NCBI RefSeq assembly: GCF_030532915.1
Contig: NZ_JAUNKD010000024.1
Coordinates: forward strand, 1-37,282
Reading direction: 5' to 3'
DNA from: Capnocytophaga sp.
GTDB taxonomy: Bacteria > Bacteroidota > Bacteroidia > Flavobacteriales > Flavobacteriaceae
DNA: 37,282 nt
This document shows, one piece after another, positions 9,198-16,416 of the stretch. A model generated the notes under the pieces. It was not told where the DNA came from. It saw only the letters and a list, made by a program, of their open reading frames with translations, and searched no databases. Each line of letters opens with the position of its first letter. The first letter of the stretch is position 1. The position numbers and the translations under genes were made by a program.

Positions 9198-9307
9198 TCA
9201 AGAGCCGTACGGCTTTCGGCTTCCTTTACATTAATTACAACATCAGTTATGTAGTGTTCAAGCACTTCGGCATTTCAATGTTGAAGTACCTGACGGCTTT
9301 CGCCTTT
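9198..9307. repeat. Array E: 84-bp echo before the GH3 gene
   Basis: The core ACGGCTTTCG occurs at 9209 and again at 9293, exactly 84 bp (four times 21) apart, and the flanks TTCAAG / TTGAAG also match. The internal 21-bp units are too worn to align confidently. Confidence 0.4.
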
Positions 9308-9357
9308 GGGCAAAGCACACTATTTTGTAATGTAATTAATCGTAAATTCATAGCATA

Positions 9358-11571
9358 ATGAAAAGAACTCTGATAAAAACATTTTTAGCTCTTAGCCTTA
9401 GCACAGGTCTTGCAGCGCAACAGCAGTTGCCTACCTACCTGAACGATAGGGCTCCTATCGAAGAGCGTGTTGAGGATGCCCTGAGGCGAATGACCTTGGA
9501 AGAGAAAGTGGCTATGTGCCACGCACAGTCAAAGTTTAGCTCGCCGGGCGTGCCGCGCTTGGGTATCCCTGAGAATTGGATGACCGATGGCCCGCACGGT
9601 ATTCGTCCCGAAGTGCTTTGGGATGAGTGGAATCAAGCAGGCTGGACGAATGACTCCTGTACCGCCTTTCCGGCACTCACCTGTTTGGCTGCCAGCTGGA
9701 ACCCCAAGATGGCAATGTTATACGGTAAGTCGATAGGAGCCGAAGCTCGCTACCGCAATAAAAACGTGTTGCTGGGTCCCGGCATAAACATTTATCGCAC
9801 ACCTTTAAACGGTCGTAACTTTGAATATATGGGTGAAGACCCCTATCTGGCATCAAAGATGGTTGTTCCCTATATCGAAGGTGTACAATCACAAGGCGTG
9901 GCTGCCTGTGTGAAGCACTTTGCGCTTAACAATCAGGAAATAAATCGGCATACGGTAAACGTGATAGTTGATGACCGAGCGCTTTACGAGATATACCTAC
10001 CGGCGTTTAAGGCTGCCGTTCAACAAGGGAAAACTTGGTCGATAATGGGTGCGTACAATAAGTACAAAGACCAGTGGGCGAGCCAGAACAAATACTTGCT
10101 GGTCGATATCTTACGGAAGGAGTGGAAGTTTGACGGCGCTGTTATCTCCGATTGGGGCGGGGTGAACAACACGGAACACGCTGCCCTCCACGGCTTGGAT
10201 ATTGAGTTCGGCACGTGGACAGACGGGCTTACGCAAAATACCAAGAATGCCTACGATAGCTATTATCTGGCAACTCCCTTCCTGCAAAAGCTTAAATCGG
10301 GCGAAATCAGCGAGGAGGTTGTTAATGAAAAAGCTCGTAACATTTTGCGTTTAATCTTCCGAACCAATATGAAAGCCGGTCGCCCTTACGGTTCTTTTGC
10401 ATCGCCCGAGCATTTTGCTGCTGCACGAAAGATAGGTCAGGAGGGTATCGTGTTGTTGAAAAATGAAAAGAACCTACTGCCTCTTAATCTGGATAAAGCC
10501 AAGCGTATCGCCATTATAGGCGAGAATGCCATTAAGGTAATGACAGTTGGTGGCGGAAGTTCATCGCTCAAAGCCACGCACGAGGTACTTCCGTTTGATG
10601 GACTTAAAGCACGTATCGGGAATAAAGCAGAGGTGGTGTATGCACGCGGTTATGCCAGCAACGATTATAAAGACCAAGATGGGGTAAGTGCCAATCAGAA
10701 CCTAACCGAAAGCCGTTCCGAAGCCGAGCTTATCGCCGAAGCGGTAAAAGTAGCGAAGACTGCCGACTATGTCATTTTTGTAGGAGGCTTGAACAAGCAC
10801 GATGGGCAAGATTGCGAAGGGAATGACCGCAAATCCTACGGGTTGCCTTACGGGCAAGATGCCGTTATCAGCGCACTTGCCAAAGCGAATAAAAACCTTA
10901 TCGTAGTGCTTATATCCGGAAATGCCGTGGCTATGCCGTGGGTAGAGCAAGTGCCGGCTATCGTGCAGAATTGGTACTTGGGTTCAGAAGCGGGTAATGC
11001 TTTGGCAGATATTCTCTCAGGAGATGTGAACCCCTCCGGTAAGTTGCCTTTTACGTTCCCCGTAAAACTGGAAGACAATGGGGCACACGCTATGGGCGAA
11101 TACCCCGGCGCTGAAAACGAGACCTACCGCGAAGGTATTTTGGTGGGATACCGTTGGGCAGATACCAAGAACATCAAGCCTTTGTTCCCATTTGGTCACG
11201 GGCTTTCATATACAACGTTCCGCTATGCCAATGCCACGCTAAGCAAGAAGACAATGACCGCTGACGAGTCTCTAATAATTTCCGTTTCCATAAAGAATAC
11301 CGGAAGCAAATCCGGAGCCGAAGTGGTGCAGCTTTACATTCGCGATGTCAAGTCGTCCGTGTTGCGCCCCTACAAGGAGCTGAAAGGTTTCGAGAAGGTG
11401 TATTTGAAAGCCGGCGAGAGCAAAACCGTAACTTTCACCATCGACAAAGAGGCGCTTTCCTTCTTCGATGATAAAAAACACGAGTGGGTTGCCGAATCGG
11501 GTGATTTTGAGGTGTTATTGGGCAGCTCGTCCAAAGATATCCGCGCGAAAACTACTTTTACATTACAATAA
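9358..11571 (+). CDS. GH3-family beta-glucosidase
   Basis: This 737-residue exo-acting beta-glucosidase has a signal peptide (residues 1-20, ending LAAQ), so it acts in the periplasm. Order: N-terminal barrel with MTDGPHGIRPE near 75-85, CVKHFALNNQE near 184-194 and the catalytic nucleophile Asp265 in AVISDWGG. The alpha/beta sandwich with EGIVLLKNE near 362 follows, and a C-terminal fibronectin-III-like domain carries VQLYIRDVKSS. Length is usual for three-domain GH3 enzymes. It would trim oligosaccharides released by the GH30 enzyme. Its sequence is visibly richer in G+C than the surrounding genes in places, and it stands apart from the SusCD operon, so later acquisition is possible. A strong terminator follows. 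Confidence 0.95.
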   Translation: MKRTLIKTFLALSLSTGLAAQQQLPTYLNDRAPIEERVEDALRRMTLEEKVAMCHAQSKFSSPGVPRLGIPENWMTDGPHGIRPEVLWDEWNQAGWTNDSCTAFPALTCLAASWNPKMAMLYGKSIGAEARYRNKNVLLGPGINIYRTPLNGRNFEYMGEDPYLASKMVVPYIEGVQSQGVAACVKHFALNNQEINRHTVNVIVDDRALYEIYLPAFKAAVQQGKTWSIMGAYNKYKDQWASQNKYLLVDILRKEWKFDGAVISDWGGVNNTEHAALHGLDIEFGTWTDGLTQNTKNAYDSYYLATPFLQKLKSGEISEEVVNEKARNILRLIFRTNMKAGRPYGSFASPEHFAAARKIGQEGIVLLKNEKNLLPLNLDKAKRIAIIGENAIKVMTVGGGSSSLKATHEVLPFDGLKARIGNKAEVVYARGYASNDYKDQDGVSANQNLTESRSEAELIAEAVKVAKTADYVIFVGGLNKHDGQDCEGNDRKSYGLPYGQDAVISALAKANKNLIVVLISGNAVAMPWVEQVPAIVQNWYLGSEAGNALADILSGDVNPSGKLPFTFPVKLEDNGAHAMGEYPGAENETYREGILVGYRWADTKNIKPLFPFGHGLSYTTFRYANATLSKKTMTADESLIISVSIKNTGSKSGAEVVQLYIRDVKSSVLRPYKELKGFEKVYLKAGESKTVTFTIDKEALSFFDDKKHEWVAESGDFEVLLGSSSKDIRAKTTFTLQ

Positions 11572-11590
11572 ATATTGACAATTACGCTTC

Positions 11591-11626
11591 AAAACTGCCC
11601 GATGATTATCGGGCAGTTTTATTTTT
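11591..11626 (+). terminator. Strong terminator after the GH3 gene
   Basis: A perfect 13-bp stem, AAAACTGCCCGAT (11591-11603) with ATCGGGCAGTTTT (11608-11620), has the loop GATT and a T-rich tail. Confidence 0.9.
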
Positions 11627-11639
11627 GTGATAAAGTCAG

Positions 11640-11647
11640 TATCTTTG
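11640..11647 (+). promoter_or_regulatory. -7 promoter element of the LuxE-like gene
   Basis: TATCTTTG matches TAnnTTTG, 40 bp before the ATG at 11687. The -33 region is only T-rich. Its position shows that the longer frame opening at 11627 is not the real start. Confidence 0.65.
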
Positions 11648-11686
11648 CCCCGACAGGAAGGAGTTTCTTCCTTAAAAACAAAAACA

Positions 11687-12667
11687 ATGACTTTAACCGA
11701 ACGCATTTTTAACATCACCACGGAAGCCGAATTCACGGAAGTGGCTTTGGCTGTTTTTCGTTATCAGTTCAAGCACAATGCGGTGTATAATTCGTTCTGC
11801 AAGCATTTAAAAAGAAGCCCCGACACAGTTTTTTCTGTGAGCGAGATTCCTTTTTTGCCGATTGAGTTTTTCAAATCGAAGCGTGTTTTTTGCGGAGAAG
11901 ATGCAGAGCAACAGTTGTTTACCAGCAGCGGCACCACAGGAATGGTTACTTCCAAGCACTTTGTGAAAGATGTTTCGGTTTACGAGCAAAGTTTCCGAAA
12001 AGGATTTGAATTGTTTTACGGAAAGCCTTCTGATTATGCTGTTTTGGCACTGCTTCCGTCTTATTTGGAGCGGTCGGGTTCTTCCTTGATTTATATGACC
12101 GAAGCCCTTATCAGGGAATCAAAAAACGAAAACAGCGGGTTTTATCTTCACGAATTGGATACTTTGGCGGAAATTATTCGCAAATTGGACGCAGCAGGAC
12201 AAAAAACCTTGCTCATCGGCGTGTCGTTTGCTTTGTTGGATTTGATTGAAAAACATCGATTTACGTTAAAAAATACCATTGTAATGGAAACCGGCGGAAT
12301 GAAAGGCAGACGAAAAGAACTCATTCGTGAAGAATTACATCAGATTTTAAGCGATGGTTTTGGAGTGAAACACATTCATTCTGAGTATGGTATGACGGAA
12401 TTACTCTCGCAAGGCTACTCGCAGGGTAGCGGCATTTTCAAGTCCGTACCTTGGATGAAAATCCTGATTCGCGACACGAACGACGCACTTTCTTTCCTTC
12501 CGCAGGGGAAAAGCGGCGGTGTGAATGTCATTGATTTGGCAAATGTGCATTCGTGCAGTTTTATTGCCACGCAAGATTTAGGTAAAGTGCACAATGACAA
12601 TACGTTCGAGATTTTAGGCAGATTTGACAATGCCGACATCAGGGGTTGTAACTTATTGGTTATGTAG
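11687..12667 (+). CDS. LuxE/PaaK-like acyl-protein synthetase
   Basis: This 326-residue cytoplasmic protein of the LuxE acyl-protein synthetase family belongs to the ANL adenylating superfamily. Members activate a carboxylic or fatty acid with ATP and transfer it to a thiol or alcohol acceptor. Visible signatures are the phosphate-binding loop FTSSGTTGMVTSKH and the mid-domain METGGMKGRRKELIRE, followed by HSEYGMTELLSQ. The late motif DLGKVHNDNTFEILGRFDNADIRG is cut here in two: DLGKVHNDNTFEILGR and FDNADIRG. I chose 11687 because the promoter -7 lies between this ATG and the earlier in-frame start. There are no other lux genes nearby; in flavobacteria such genes are stand-alone and of unknown substrate. 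The 3' end overlaps the convergent ArsC-like gene by 15 bp. Confidence 0.85.
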   Translation: MTLTERIFNITTEAEFTEVALAVFRYQFKHNAVYNSFCKHLKRSPDTVFSVSEIPFLPIEFFKSKRVFCGEDAEQQLFTSSGTTGMVTSKHFVKDVSVYEQSFRKGFELFYGKPSDYAVLALLPSYLERSGSSLIYMTEALIRESKNENSGFYLHELDTLAEIIRKLDAAGQKTLLIGVSFALLDLIEKHRFTLKNTIVMETGGMKGRRKELIREELHQILSDGFGVKHIHSEYGMTELLSQGYSQGSGIFKSVPWMKILIRDTNDALSFLPQGKSGGVNVIDLANVHSCSFIATQDLGKVHNDNTFEILGRFDNADIRGCNLLVM

Positions 12668-13009
12668 CTTTTGCTTGGCTTCGGAAATGACTTTGGTTGA
12701 ATTTCCTGCAAAAATCTGATTATCAACAATAATAACCGGGCGAATCAGAAATGTGTAATGCTCCAAAATTAGGTTTTTATAATCGTTTTCGGTTAAGTTT
12801 TGGTCTTTCAGGTTGCGCTGTTTGTAAAGTTGCGAGCGTTTATTGAACAGCTTTTCGTAGCTTCCAATTTTCTCCTTTAAAAATTCAAGTTCGCTTTCTG
12901 AAATCGGATTTTTCTTAATGTCCTGTAATTCAATTATTTGAGTAAGTTCCAATTCTTTTAAAATACGCTTGCACGTATCACAACTGCTTAGGTAATATAT
13001 TTTGTTCAT
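12653..13009 (-). CDS. ArsC/Spx-family thioredoxin-fold protein
   Basis: The 118-residue protein has the thioredoxin-like fold of the arsenate reductase/Spx family. The N-terminal CDTC (Cys10, Cys13) is the redox motif, and the late TFLIRPVIIVDNQ contains the Arg-Pro that follows the ArsC active-site region. The CxxC is more typical of Spx and related proteins than of glutaredoxin-linked ArsC, which has a single Cys there. Function is therefore uncertain: redox-sensing or oxyanion reduction are both open. No arsenic-resistance genes are nearby. Its 3' end overlaps the LuxE-like gene tail to tail. Confidence 0.8.
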   Translation of the reverse strand: MNKIYYLSSCDTCKRILKELELTQIIELQDIKKNPISESELEFLKEKIGSYEKLFNKRSQLYKQRNLKDQNLTENDYKNLILEHYTFLIRPVIIVDNQIFAGNSTKVISEAKQKLHNQ

Positions 13010-13025
13010 AGTGAGTAAATTAAAA

Positions 13026-13053
13026 TGCCACTACCGGTGTTTTGGTAGTGGCA
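13026..13053 (-). terminator. Terminator between the membrane protein and the ArsC-like gene
   Basis: TGCCACTACC (13026-13035) pairs perfectly with GGTAGTGGCA (13044-13053). Read leftward, a T-rich stretch follows, so it ends the leftward fulvocin-like/membrane-protein transcript. Confidence 0.7.
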
Positions 13054-13078
13054 AAAATAATCAAAAAAATCTTAAAAA

Positions 13079-13522
13079 CTATCGTTTTACGATAAGTTGG
13101 CGATACATTTCTATATAACTATTGTCAAAAGCTACATCATTTCCCGAAATGGTATTGAAAGTAAGTAGACTAATTACAATAATCACCAAAATTCCTGCGA
13201 AAATAGCAATTCGTTTGTTGGGGAAAATGGCATAATATACCAACATTGCCACCATCGGGGCAAAAATCAAATACGGAAGAGCTGCTCTGAAAGTTCCTGA
13301 AAATAAAGAAGTTACAAGCAACAATACCAAAATAGGGAGGTTTGCCCACAACAAGCCGTTACGCACCTGATTCTCATTTTTCTTTTTAAGTGTAAAAAAT
13401 GAAACAACCGCCATCATTGCCAAAAAAGTAGGCAACATATACGGGTGATACCCGTAAAAAATAATTCCTGCCAGCAGATAAAGCCCAATGCCTATCAAAC
13501 TGTACTTAATGTTCTGTTTCAT
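13079..13522 (-). CDS. Small four-helix membrane protein of unknown function
   Basis: The 147-residue protein has about four transmembrane segments (roughly residues 8-24, 29-46, 58-100 as two, and 106-124) and a basic linker TLKKKNENQ. I do not recognise a family. It begins 18 bp after the Cys-rich lipoprotein in the same direction and shares its terminator, so the two form a two-gene unit. In bacteriocin loci a small membrane protein in this position is often an immunity or export partner; that is a guess from context, with no motif to support it. Confidence 0.7.
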   Translation of the reverse strand: MKQNIKYSLIGIGLYLLAGIIFYGYHPYMLPTFLAMMAVVSFFTLKKKNENQVRNGLLWANLPILVLLLVTSLFSGTFRAALPYLIFAPMVAMLVYYAIFPNKRIAIFAGILVIIVISLLTFNTISGNDVAFDNSYIEMYRQLIVKR

Positions 13523-13540
13523 ACAATTGATTTAATTGAA

Positions 13541-14173
13541 TTATGATCGCCCTCTTCTATTGCAACTTTGCAACCATAGAAAACCACACCCCAAATCAGA
13601 TTCATCGCAATTTCTAGTGGTTGTACCTGCTACACTTTCAAACCAACACCATCTACAATGACAAGCAAGTCGTGCTACTTTTGGATCAATTTTCCCTCCC
13701 ATATAATAAGAGGATTTTAAACTGTGTATGTGTGTTATGAATTCTTTTGAAACCTTTTCTTTGCCAATGAAGTCTCCTGAAAAATTGTAATTATCCAGTG
13801 ATTCAAACATCAAAGAAAAATCATCACTAGGTACTAATTCAGCTAAGCGAATAACGGCTTCATTAAATTCTTCATACTTGTCTTTGTTACCAAAATCTTT
13901 AATGAAATTTTTCAAAATTTGGATATTTTGTTTTATTTCATCATTAAATTCCTGTTCCAAAAGATAATCCATCTTGTCTGCCCAAAGTGTTTGTTTGGTT
14001 TCAAAAGATGCTGATTTAAAGATGTTTCTAATCTCTTCTGAACTTTTACCTGTAACAAGGCTAGTTCGTAACTCTCTTGCCTTACTGTTTTCACCTTCAT
14101 TATTCTGTGTTTTAACACACGAAACAAATAAACAGAAAAAGGATACTACTAAAATTAAAAGTGCTTTACTCAT
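13541..14173 (-). CDS. Fulvocin C-related Cys-rich lipoprotein (bacteriocin-like)
   Basis: The 210-residue protein starts with a lipoprotein-like signal ending FVSC (Cys19), continues with a helical charged region (about 30-165) and ends in a compact Cys-rich tail (about 167-210). The tail has six Cys, at 171, 173, 176, 189, 196 and 204, arranged CHCRWCW ... NC ... LGCGFLWLQSC. From memory, this recalls the mature myxobacterial peptide fulvocin C, which also starts with a C-x-C pattern and has a Gly-Cys-Gly followed by aromatic residues. Proteins of this layout are annotated as fulvocin C-related in Bacteroidota. Whether the tail is released as a peptide is unknown. A promoter lies 27 bp upstream. 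Confidence 0.7.
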   Translation of the reverse strand: MSKALLILVVSFFCLFVSCVKTQNNEGENSKARELRTSLVTGKSSEEIRNIFKSASFETKQTLWADKMDYLLEQEFNDEIKQNIQILKNFIKDFGNKDKYEEFNEAVIRLAELVPSDDFSLMFESLDNYNFSGDFIGKEKVSKEFITHIHSLKSSYYMGGKIDPKVARLACHCRWCWFESVAGTTTRNCDESDLGCGFLWLQSCNRRGRS

Positions 14174-14475
14174 AAAAAAAATATTTTAAATTTCTGATCC
14201 AAATGTATAAAATTCTTTTTAAGAAAAAAGAAAAATAACATTTATTTAACTGTTTGATTTGTTGTTGTTTGTTTTTAATTATTGTGTAACTAACACAAAA
14301 TCAGCGAGTAATAAATTGCTTAAAATCAATGTGTTTTAAGAAATAAAAATGAAAAATCGACAAATTTTATTGGGTTGACATTGTTTTAACATAAAACATT
14401 TTTAATTTAGCAATAAGTATGGTGATAAAATATGATTTTCTTCGGATTTTAGTTAAAAAAGTAATTTTTGAAAAA
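14174..14475. other. AT-rich intergenic region
   Basis: This 302-bp stretch between two leftward genes holds the promoter of the fulvocin-like gene at its left end and the terminator of the TPM gene at its right end. The AT-rich middle shows no gene, no RNA and no clear 21-bp periodicity. Confidence 0.6.
14200..14207 (-). promoter_or_regulatory. -7 element for the fulvocin-like gene
   Basis: On the minus strand this reads TACATTTG, a match to TAnnTTTG, giving a leader of about 20 nt before the ATG at 14173. No clear -33 TTTG is seen. Confidence 0.6.
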
Positions 14476-14479
14476 TTAC
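14455..14479 (-). terminator. Terminator overlapping the stop of the long TPM gene
   Basis: GTAATTTTT (14461-14469) pairs with AAAAATTAC (14471-14479). Read leftward, six T follow. The stem is AT-rich and includes the stop codon. Confidence 0.55.
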
Positions 14480-15249
14480 CAACTTCCGGAAGCGCCCCCG
14501 CCCCCACCTAAACCTCCACCGAAGCCGCCAAAACCGCCGAAGCCACCACCGCTTCTGTCACTGCCAAAACTTCCAAAACCGCCTGATGATGAACGACCTA
14601 AGCTACTCAATATGATAAAATCAGCCAAATCAAAGCCGCCGCCACGATGGTTGTCGTTTCCGTTCTGGTTGTTCTTTTTTCCAAAAATTAACATCAGAAT
14701 GATGAAAATCAGTAGTGCAATCAGGAAGATAACAATAGGTGTTATGTCGCCATCGTTTGTTGAACGGTCATTTTTATAAGTGCCTGATAGTGTTTGTATT
14801 ATGGCTGTCGTTCCTTGGTCAAAACCGGTGTAGTAATCCTGCCTTCTGAAATTGGGGAGTATGTGTCGTTCAATAATGCGTCTGCTGAGCGCATCGGTGA
14901 GGCGGTCTTCTACGCCGTAACCTGTTGAAATGGCTATTTTTCGTTGATTAACAGCCATTAGGAGTAATATGCCGTTGTTTTTGTCTTTCTGCCCGATGCC
15001 CCATTGTGAAAGCATCTGTGCCGCCTGAAAGTTAATGTCGTCTTCAACATCTTTTAAAATGGCAATCACAATTCCGGTTGAGGTGGAATCGGCATAGTGT
15101 TTTAGCTTGACATTCAACTGATTTTGCTCGGAAGAAGAAAGCAATCCTACGTAATCTTGCACCGCACGGTCAGGGAATAATTTTTTAGGAACGGATTGTG
15201 AAAAAACCGTGTGGATTGCAAAAAATAATATGTACAGAATTTTTTTCAA
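14476..15249 (-). CDS. TPM-domain membrane protein with Gly-rich tail (YgcG-like)
   Basis: The 257-residue protein has a signal peptide (1-17, ending VFSQ), then a TPM domain (about 25-150; VQDYVGLLSSSEQNQLNVKL, STGIVIAILKD, NGILLLMAVNQRKIAISTGY). One transmembrane helix follows (about 172-190), then a tail rich in GGFG repeats ending GGGASGSW. The domain therefore lies in the periplasm and the Gly-rich tail in the cytoplasm. This architecture is typical of YgcG-type proteins, which are usually found with LemA; the function is not well established (envelope stress or photosystem repair in other lineages). It is the last gene of a leftward merR-lemA-TPM-TPM cluster, separated from the preceding TPM gene by a hairpin. 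Confidence 0.9.
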   Translation of the reverse strand: MKKILYILFFAIHTVFSQSVPKKLFPDRAVQDYVGLLSSSEQNQLNVKLKHYADSTSTGIVIAILKDVEDDINFQAAQMLSQWGIGQKDKNNGILLLMAVNQRKIAISTGYGVEDRLTDALSRRIIERHILPNFRRQDYYTGFDQGTTAIIQTLSGTYKNDRSTNDGDITPIVIFLIALLIFIILMLIFGKKNNQNGNDNHRGGGFDLADFIILSSLGRSSSGGFGSFGSDRSGGGFGGFGGFGGGLGGGGGASGSW

Positions 15250-15296
15250 AATATTGTAAATTGTTGTTTTTTAGTAGATTGTTGTTTTGTAGAATT

Positions 15297-15327
15297 CCTT
15301 TGCCAAAGTTTTTCACTTTGGCAAAGG
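15297..15327. repeat. CTTTGCCAAAG paired-palindrome hairpin
   Basis: CCTTTGCCAAAGT (15297-15309) pairs perfectly with ACTTTGGCAAAGG (15315-15327). It lies between the two TPM genes and may attenuate the second. Each arm is itself nearly palindromic, like the arms of the hairpins at 25739 and in the right-end array. Confidence 0.65.
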
Positions 15328-15342
15328 TTTTTGTAAAAATGT

Positions 15343-15786
15343 TTAAATATTTCCCTTTGAAATTTCGTCAGGCAGCTCATTACTGTCATTTCCGCTTTGG
15401 TAGGGGAAATAGACTTTGAGTGCTTCGCCTGCTTTTAAAATTCCGGCTATGATTCCGTTGTGAAATTCGGCTTTTTGAAAGTGATGAAGCATTTCGTTTT
15501 TGGTAGATTCCCAAAAATCGGGAGGCACCACCTGATTAATACCCTCATCGCCAAAGATAACAAACGAACGGTCGTCCACGGCAAAGTAAAACAGCACGCC
15601 GTTTCGGTTGGCGGTTTGGTGCATTTCCAGTTTTTGGAATACTTCCATTGCCCGCTCATAGGGGTCGGTTGTGGAGGTGTTTTCTAGATGCACGCGTATT
15701 TCGCCCGAAGTGCGTTTCTCGGCTTGGCGGATGGCTTCAACAATTGCTTGTTCCTGTTCAGATGTTAAAAATTGATTTACAGGCAT
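15343..15786 (-). CDS. Short TPM-domain protein
   Basis: This 147-residue protein is a stand-alone TPM domain: FLTSEQEQAIVEAIRQAEKR at the start, TSGEIRVHLENTS, NGVLFYFAVDDRSFVIFGDE and GINQVVPPDFW. There is no signal peptide or membrane helix, unlike the neighbouring long TPM protein, so it is probably cytoplasmic. It follows LemA after only 2 bp, so the two are surely co-transcribed. Paired short and long TPM proteins with LemA are common in Bacteroidota; the role is unknown. Confidence 0.88.
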   Translation of the reverse strand: MPVNQFLTSEQEQAIVEAIRQAEKRTSGEIRVHLENTSTTDPYERAMEVFQKLEMHQTANRNGVLFYFAVDDRSFVIFGDEGINQVVPPDFWESTKNEMLHHFQKAEFHNGIIAGILKAGEALKVYFPYQSGNDSNELPDEISKGNI

Positions 15787-15788
15787 TT

Positions 15789-16385
15789 CTATTTGAAATT
15801 AAATTCCACCTCCGGTGCTTTTTCGGCTCCTTTTTCGGCTTTGAAGAGCGTCATTGGTTGGTGTCCGCCAAAGCCTGCGATAAAGCTGTTCGGGAATTTT
15901 TTGATGTAAATATTGTAATTTCCTGCCACGTCGTTAAAACGGTTGCGTTCCACGTTGATGCGGTTTTCGGTACCTTCAATTTGTGATTGCAATTCCAAAA
16001 AGTTTTGATTGGCCTTCAGGTCGGGATAGCGTTCCACCGAAACCAATAATTTGGATAATGCCGATGATAAACCGGACTGGGCTTCTTGAAATTGCGCCAT
16101 ATTTTCGGCGGTAAGGTTTGAAGCATCAATGTTTACGGAAGTGGCTTTGGCTCGGGCTTCGATAACGTCTTTAAGCGTTCCGCGTTCAAAATCGGCAGCA
16201 CCTTGCACGGTTTTTACCAAATTTCCGATAAGGTCGCTTCGGCGTTGGTAAGCACTTTCTACGTTTGCCCATTGTTTTTGAGCATTTCCGTTCATTTCAA
16301 CCATCGTGTTGCTAATGCCTACTCCCCAACGGAATATGATAAACACAAGAGCAACAATAACGATAATAGGTAACCATTTTTTCAT
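15789..16385 (-). CDS. lemA: LemA family protein
   Basis: The 198-residue protein has one N-terminal transmembrane helix (about 4-22, LPIIVIVALVFIIF) and the helical LemA domain. Signatures are KQWANVESAYQRRSDLIGNL, LIGNLVKTVQGAADFE, ERYPDLKANQNFLELQSQIE and VERNRFNDVAGNYN. LemA forms a helical bundle in the periplasm or at the membrane surface; its biochemical role is not settled. It is followed by two TPM-domain genes and preceded by a MerR-type regulator 31 bp upstream in the same direction. Confidence 0.95.
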   Translation of the reverse strand: MKKWLPIIVIVALVFIIFRWGVGISNTMVEMNGNAQKQWANVESAYQRRSDLIGNLVKTVQGAADFERGTLKDVIEARAKATSVNIDASNLTAENMAQFQEAQSGLSSALSKLLVSVERYPDLKANQNFLELQSQIEGTENRINVERNRFNDVAGNYNIYIKKFPNSFIAGFGGHQPMTLFKAEKGAEKAPEVEFNFK

Positions 16386-16416
16386 TTTAATATATTTATT
16401 TTAGTGTTAATTAATT

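Larger units (their letters stand above)
7968..9357. other. 1.39-kb non-coding gap with promoter, tandem repeats and structured segments
   Basis: No convincing gene lies here; the open frames have no recognisable protein, poor starts and repeat-derived sequence. From left to right it holds a hairpin (7978-8020), a good promoter (8158-8189), a tandem array with 85-bp and about 21-bp periods (8292-8720), and a perfect 10-bp hairpin (8775-8799). These are followed by an inverted-repeat-bounded segment (8884-8986), a nested stem (9069-9142) and an 84-bp echo (9198-9307) that runs almost up to the GH3 gene. Confidence 0.7.

Noticed and set aside
9173-9358. 61-codon frame whose stop overlaps the GH3 start (TAATG)
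   Set aside because: It starts at TTG, shows no known protein and includes the 84-bp echo. A translated leader cannot be excluded, but there is no positive evidence.
14468-14779. Proline-rich plus-strand frame
   Set aside because: It is the antisense reading of the Gly-rich tail of the TPM protein.
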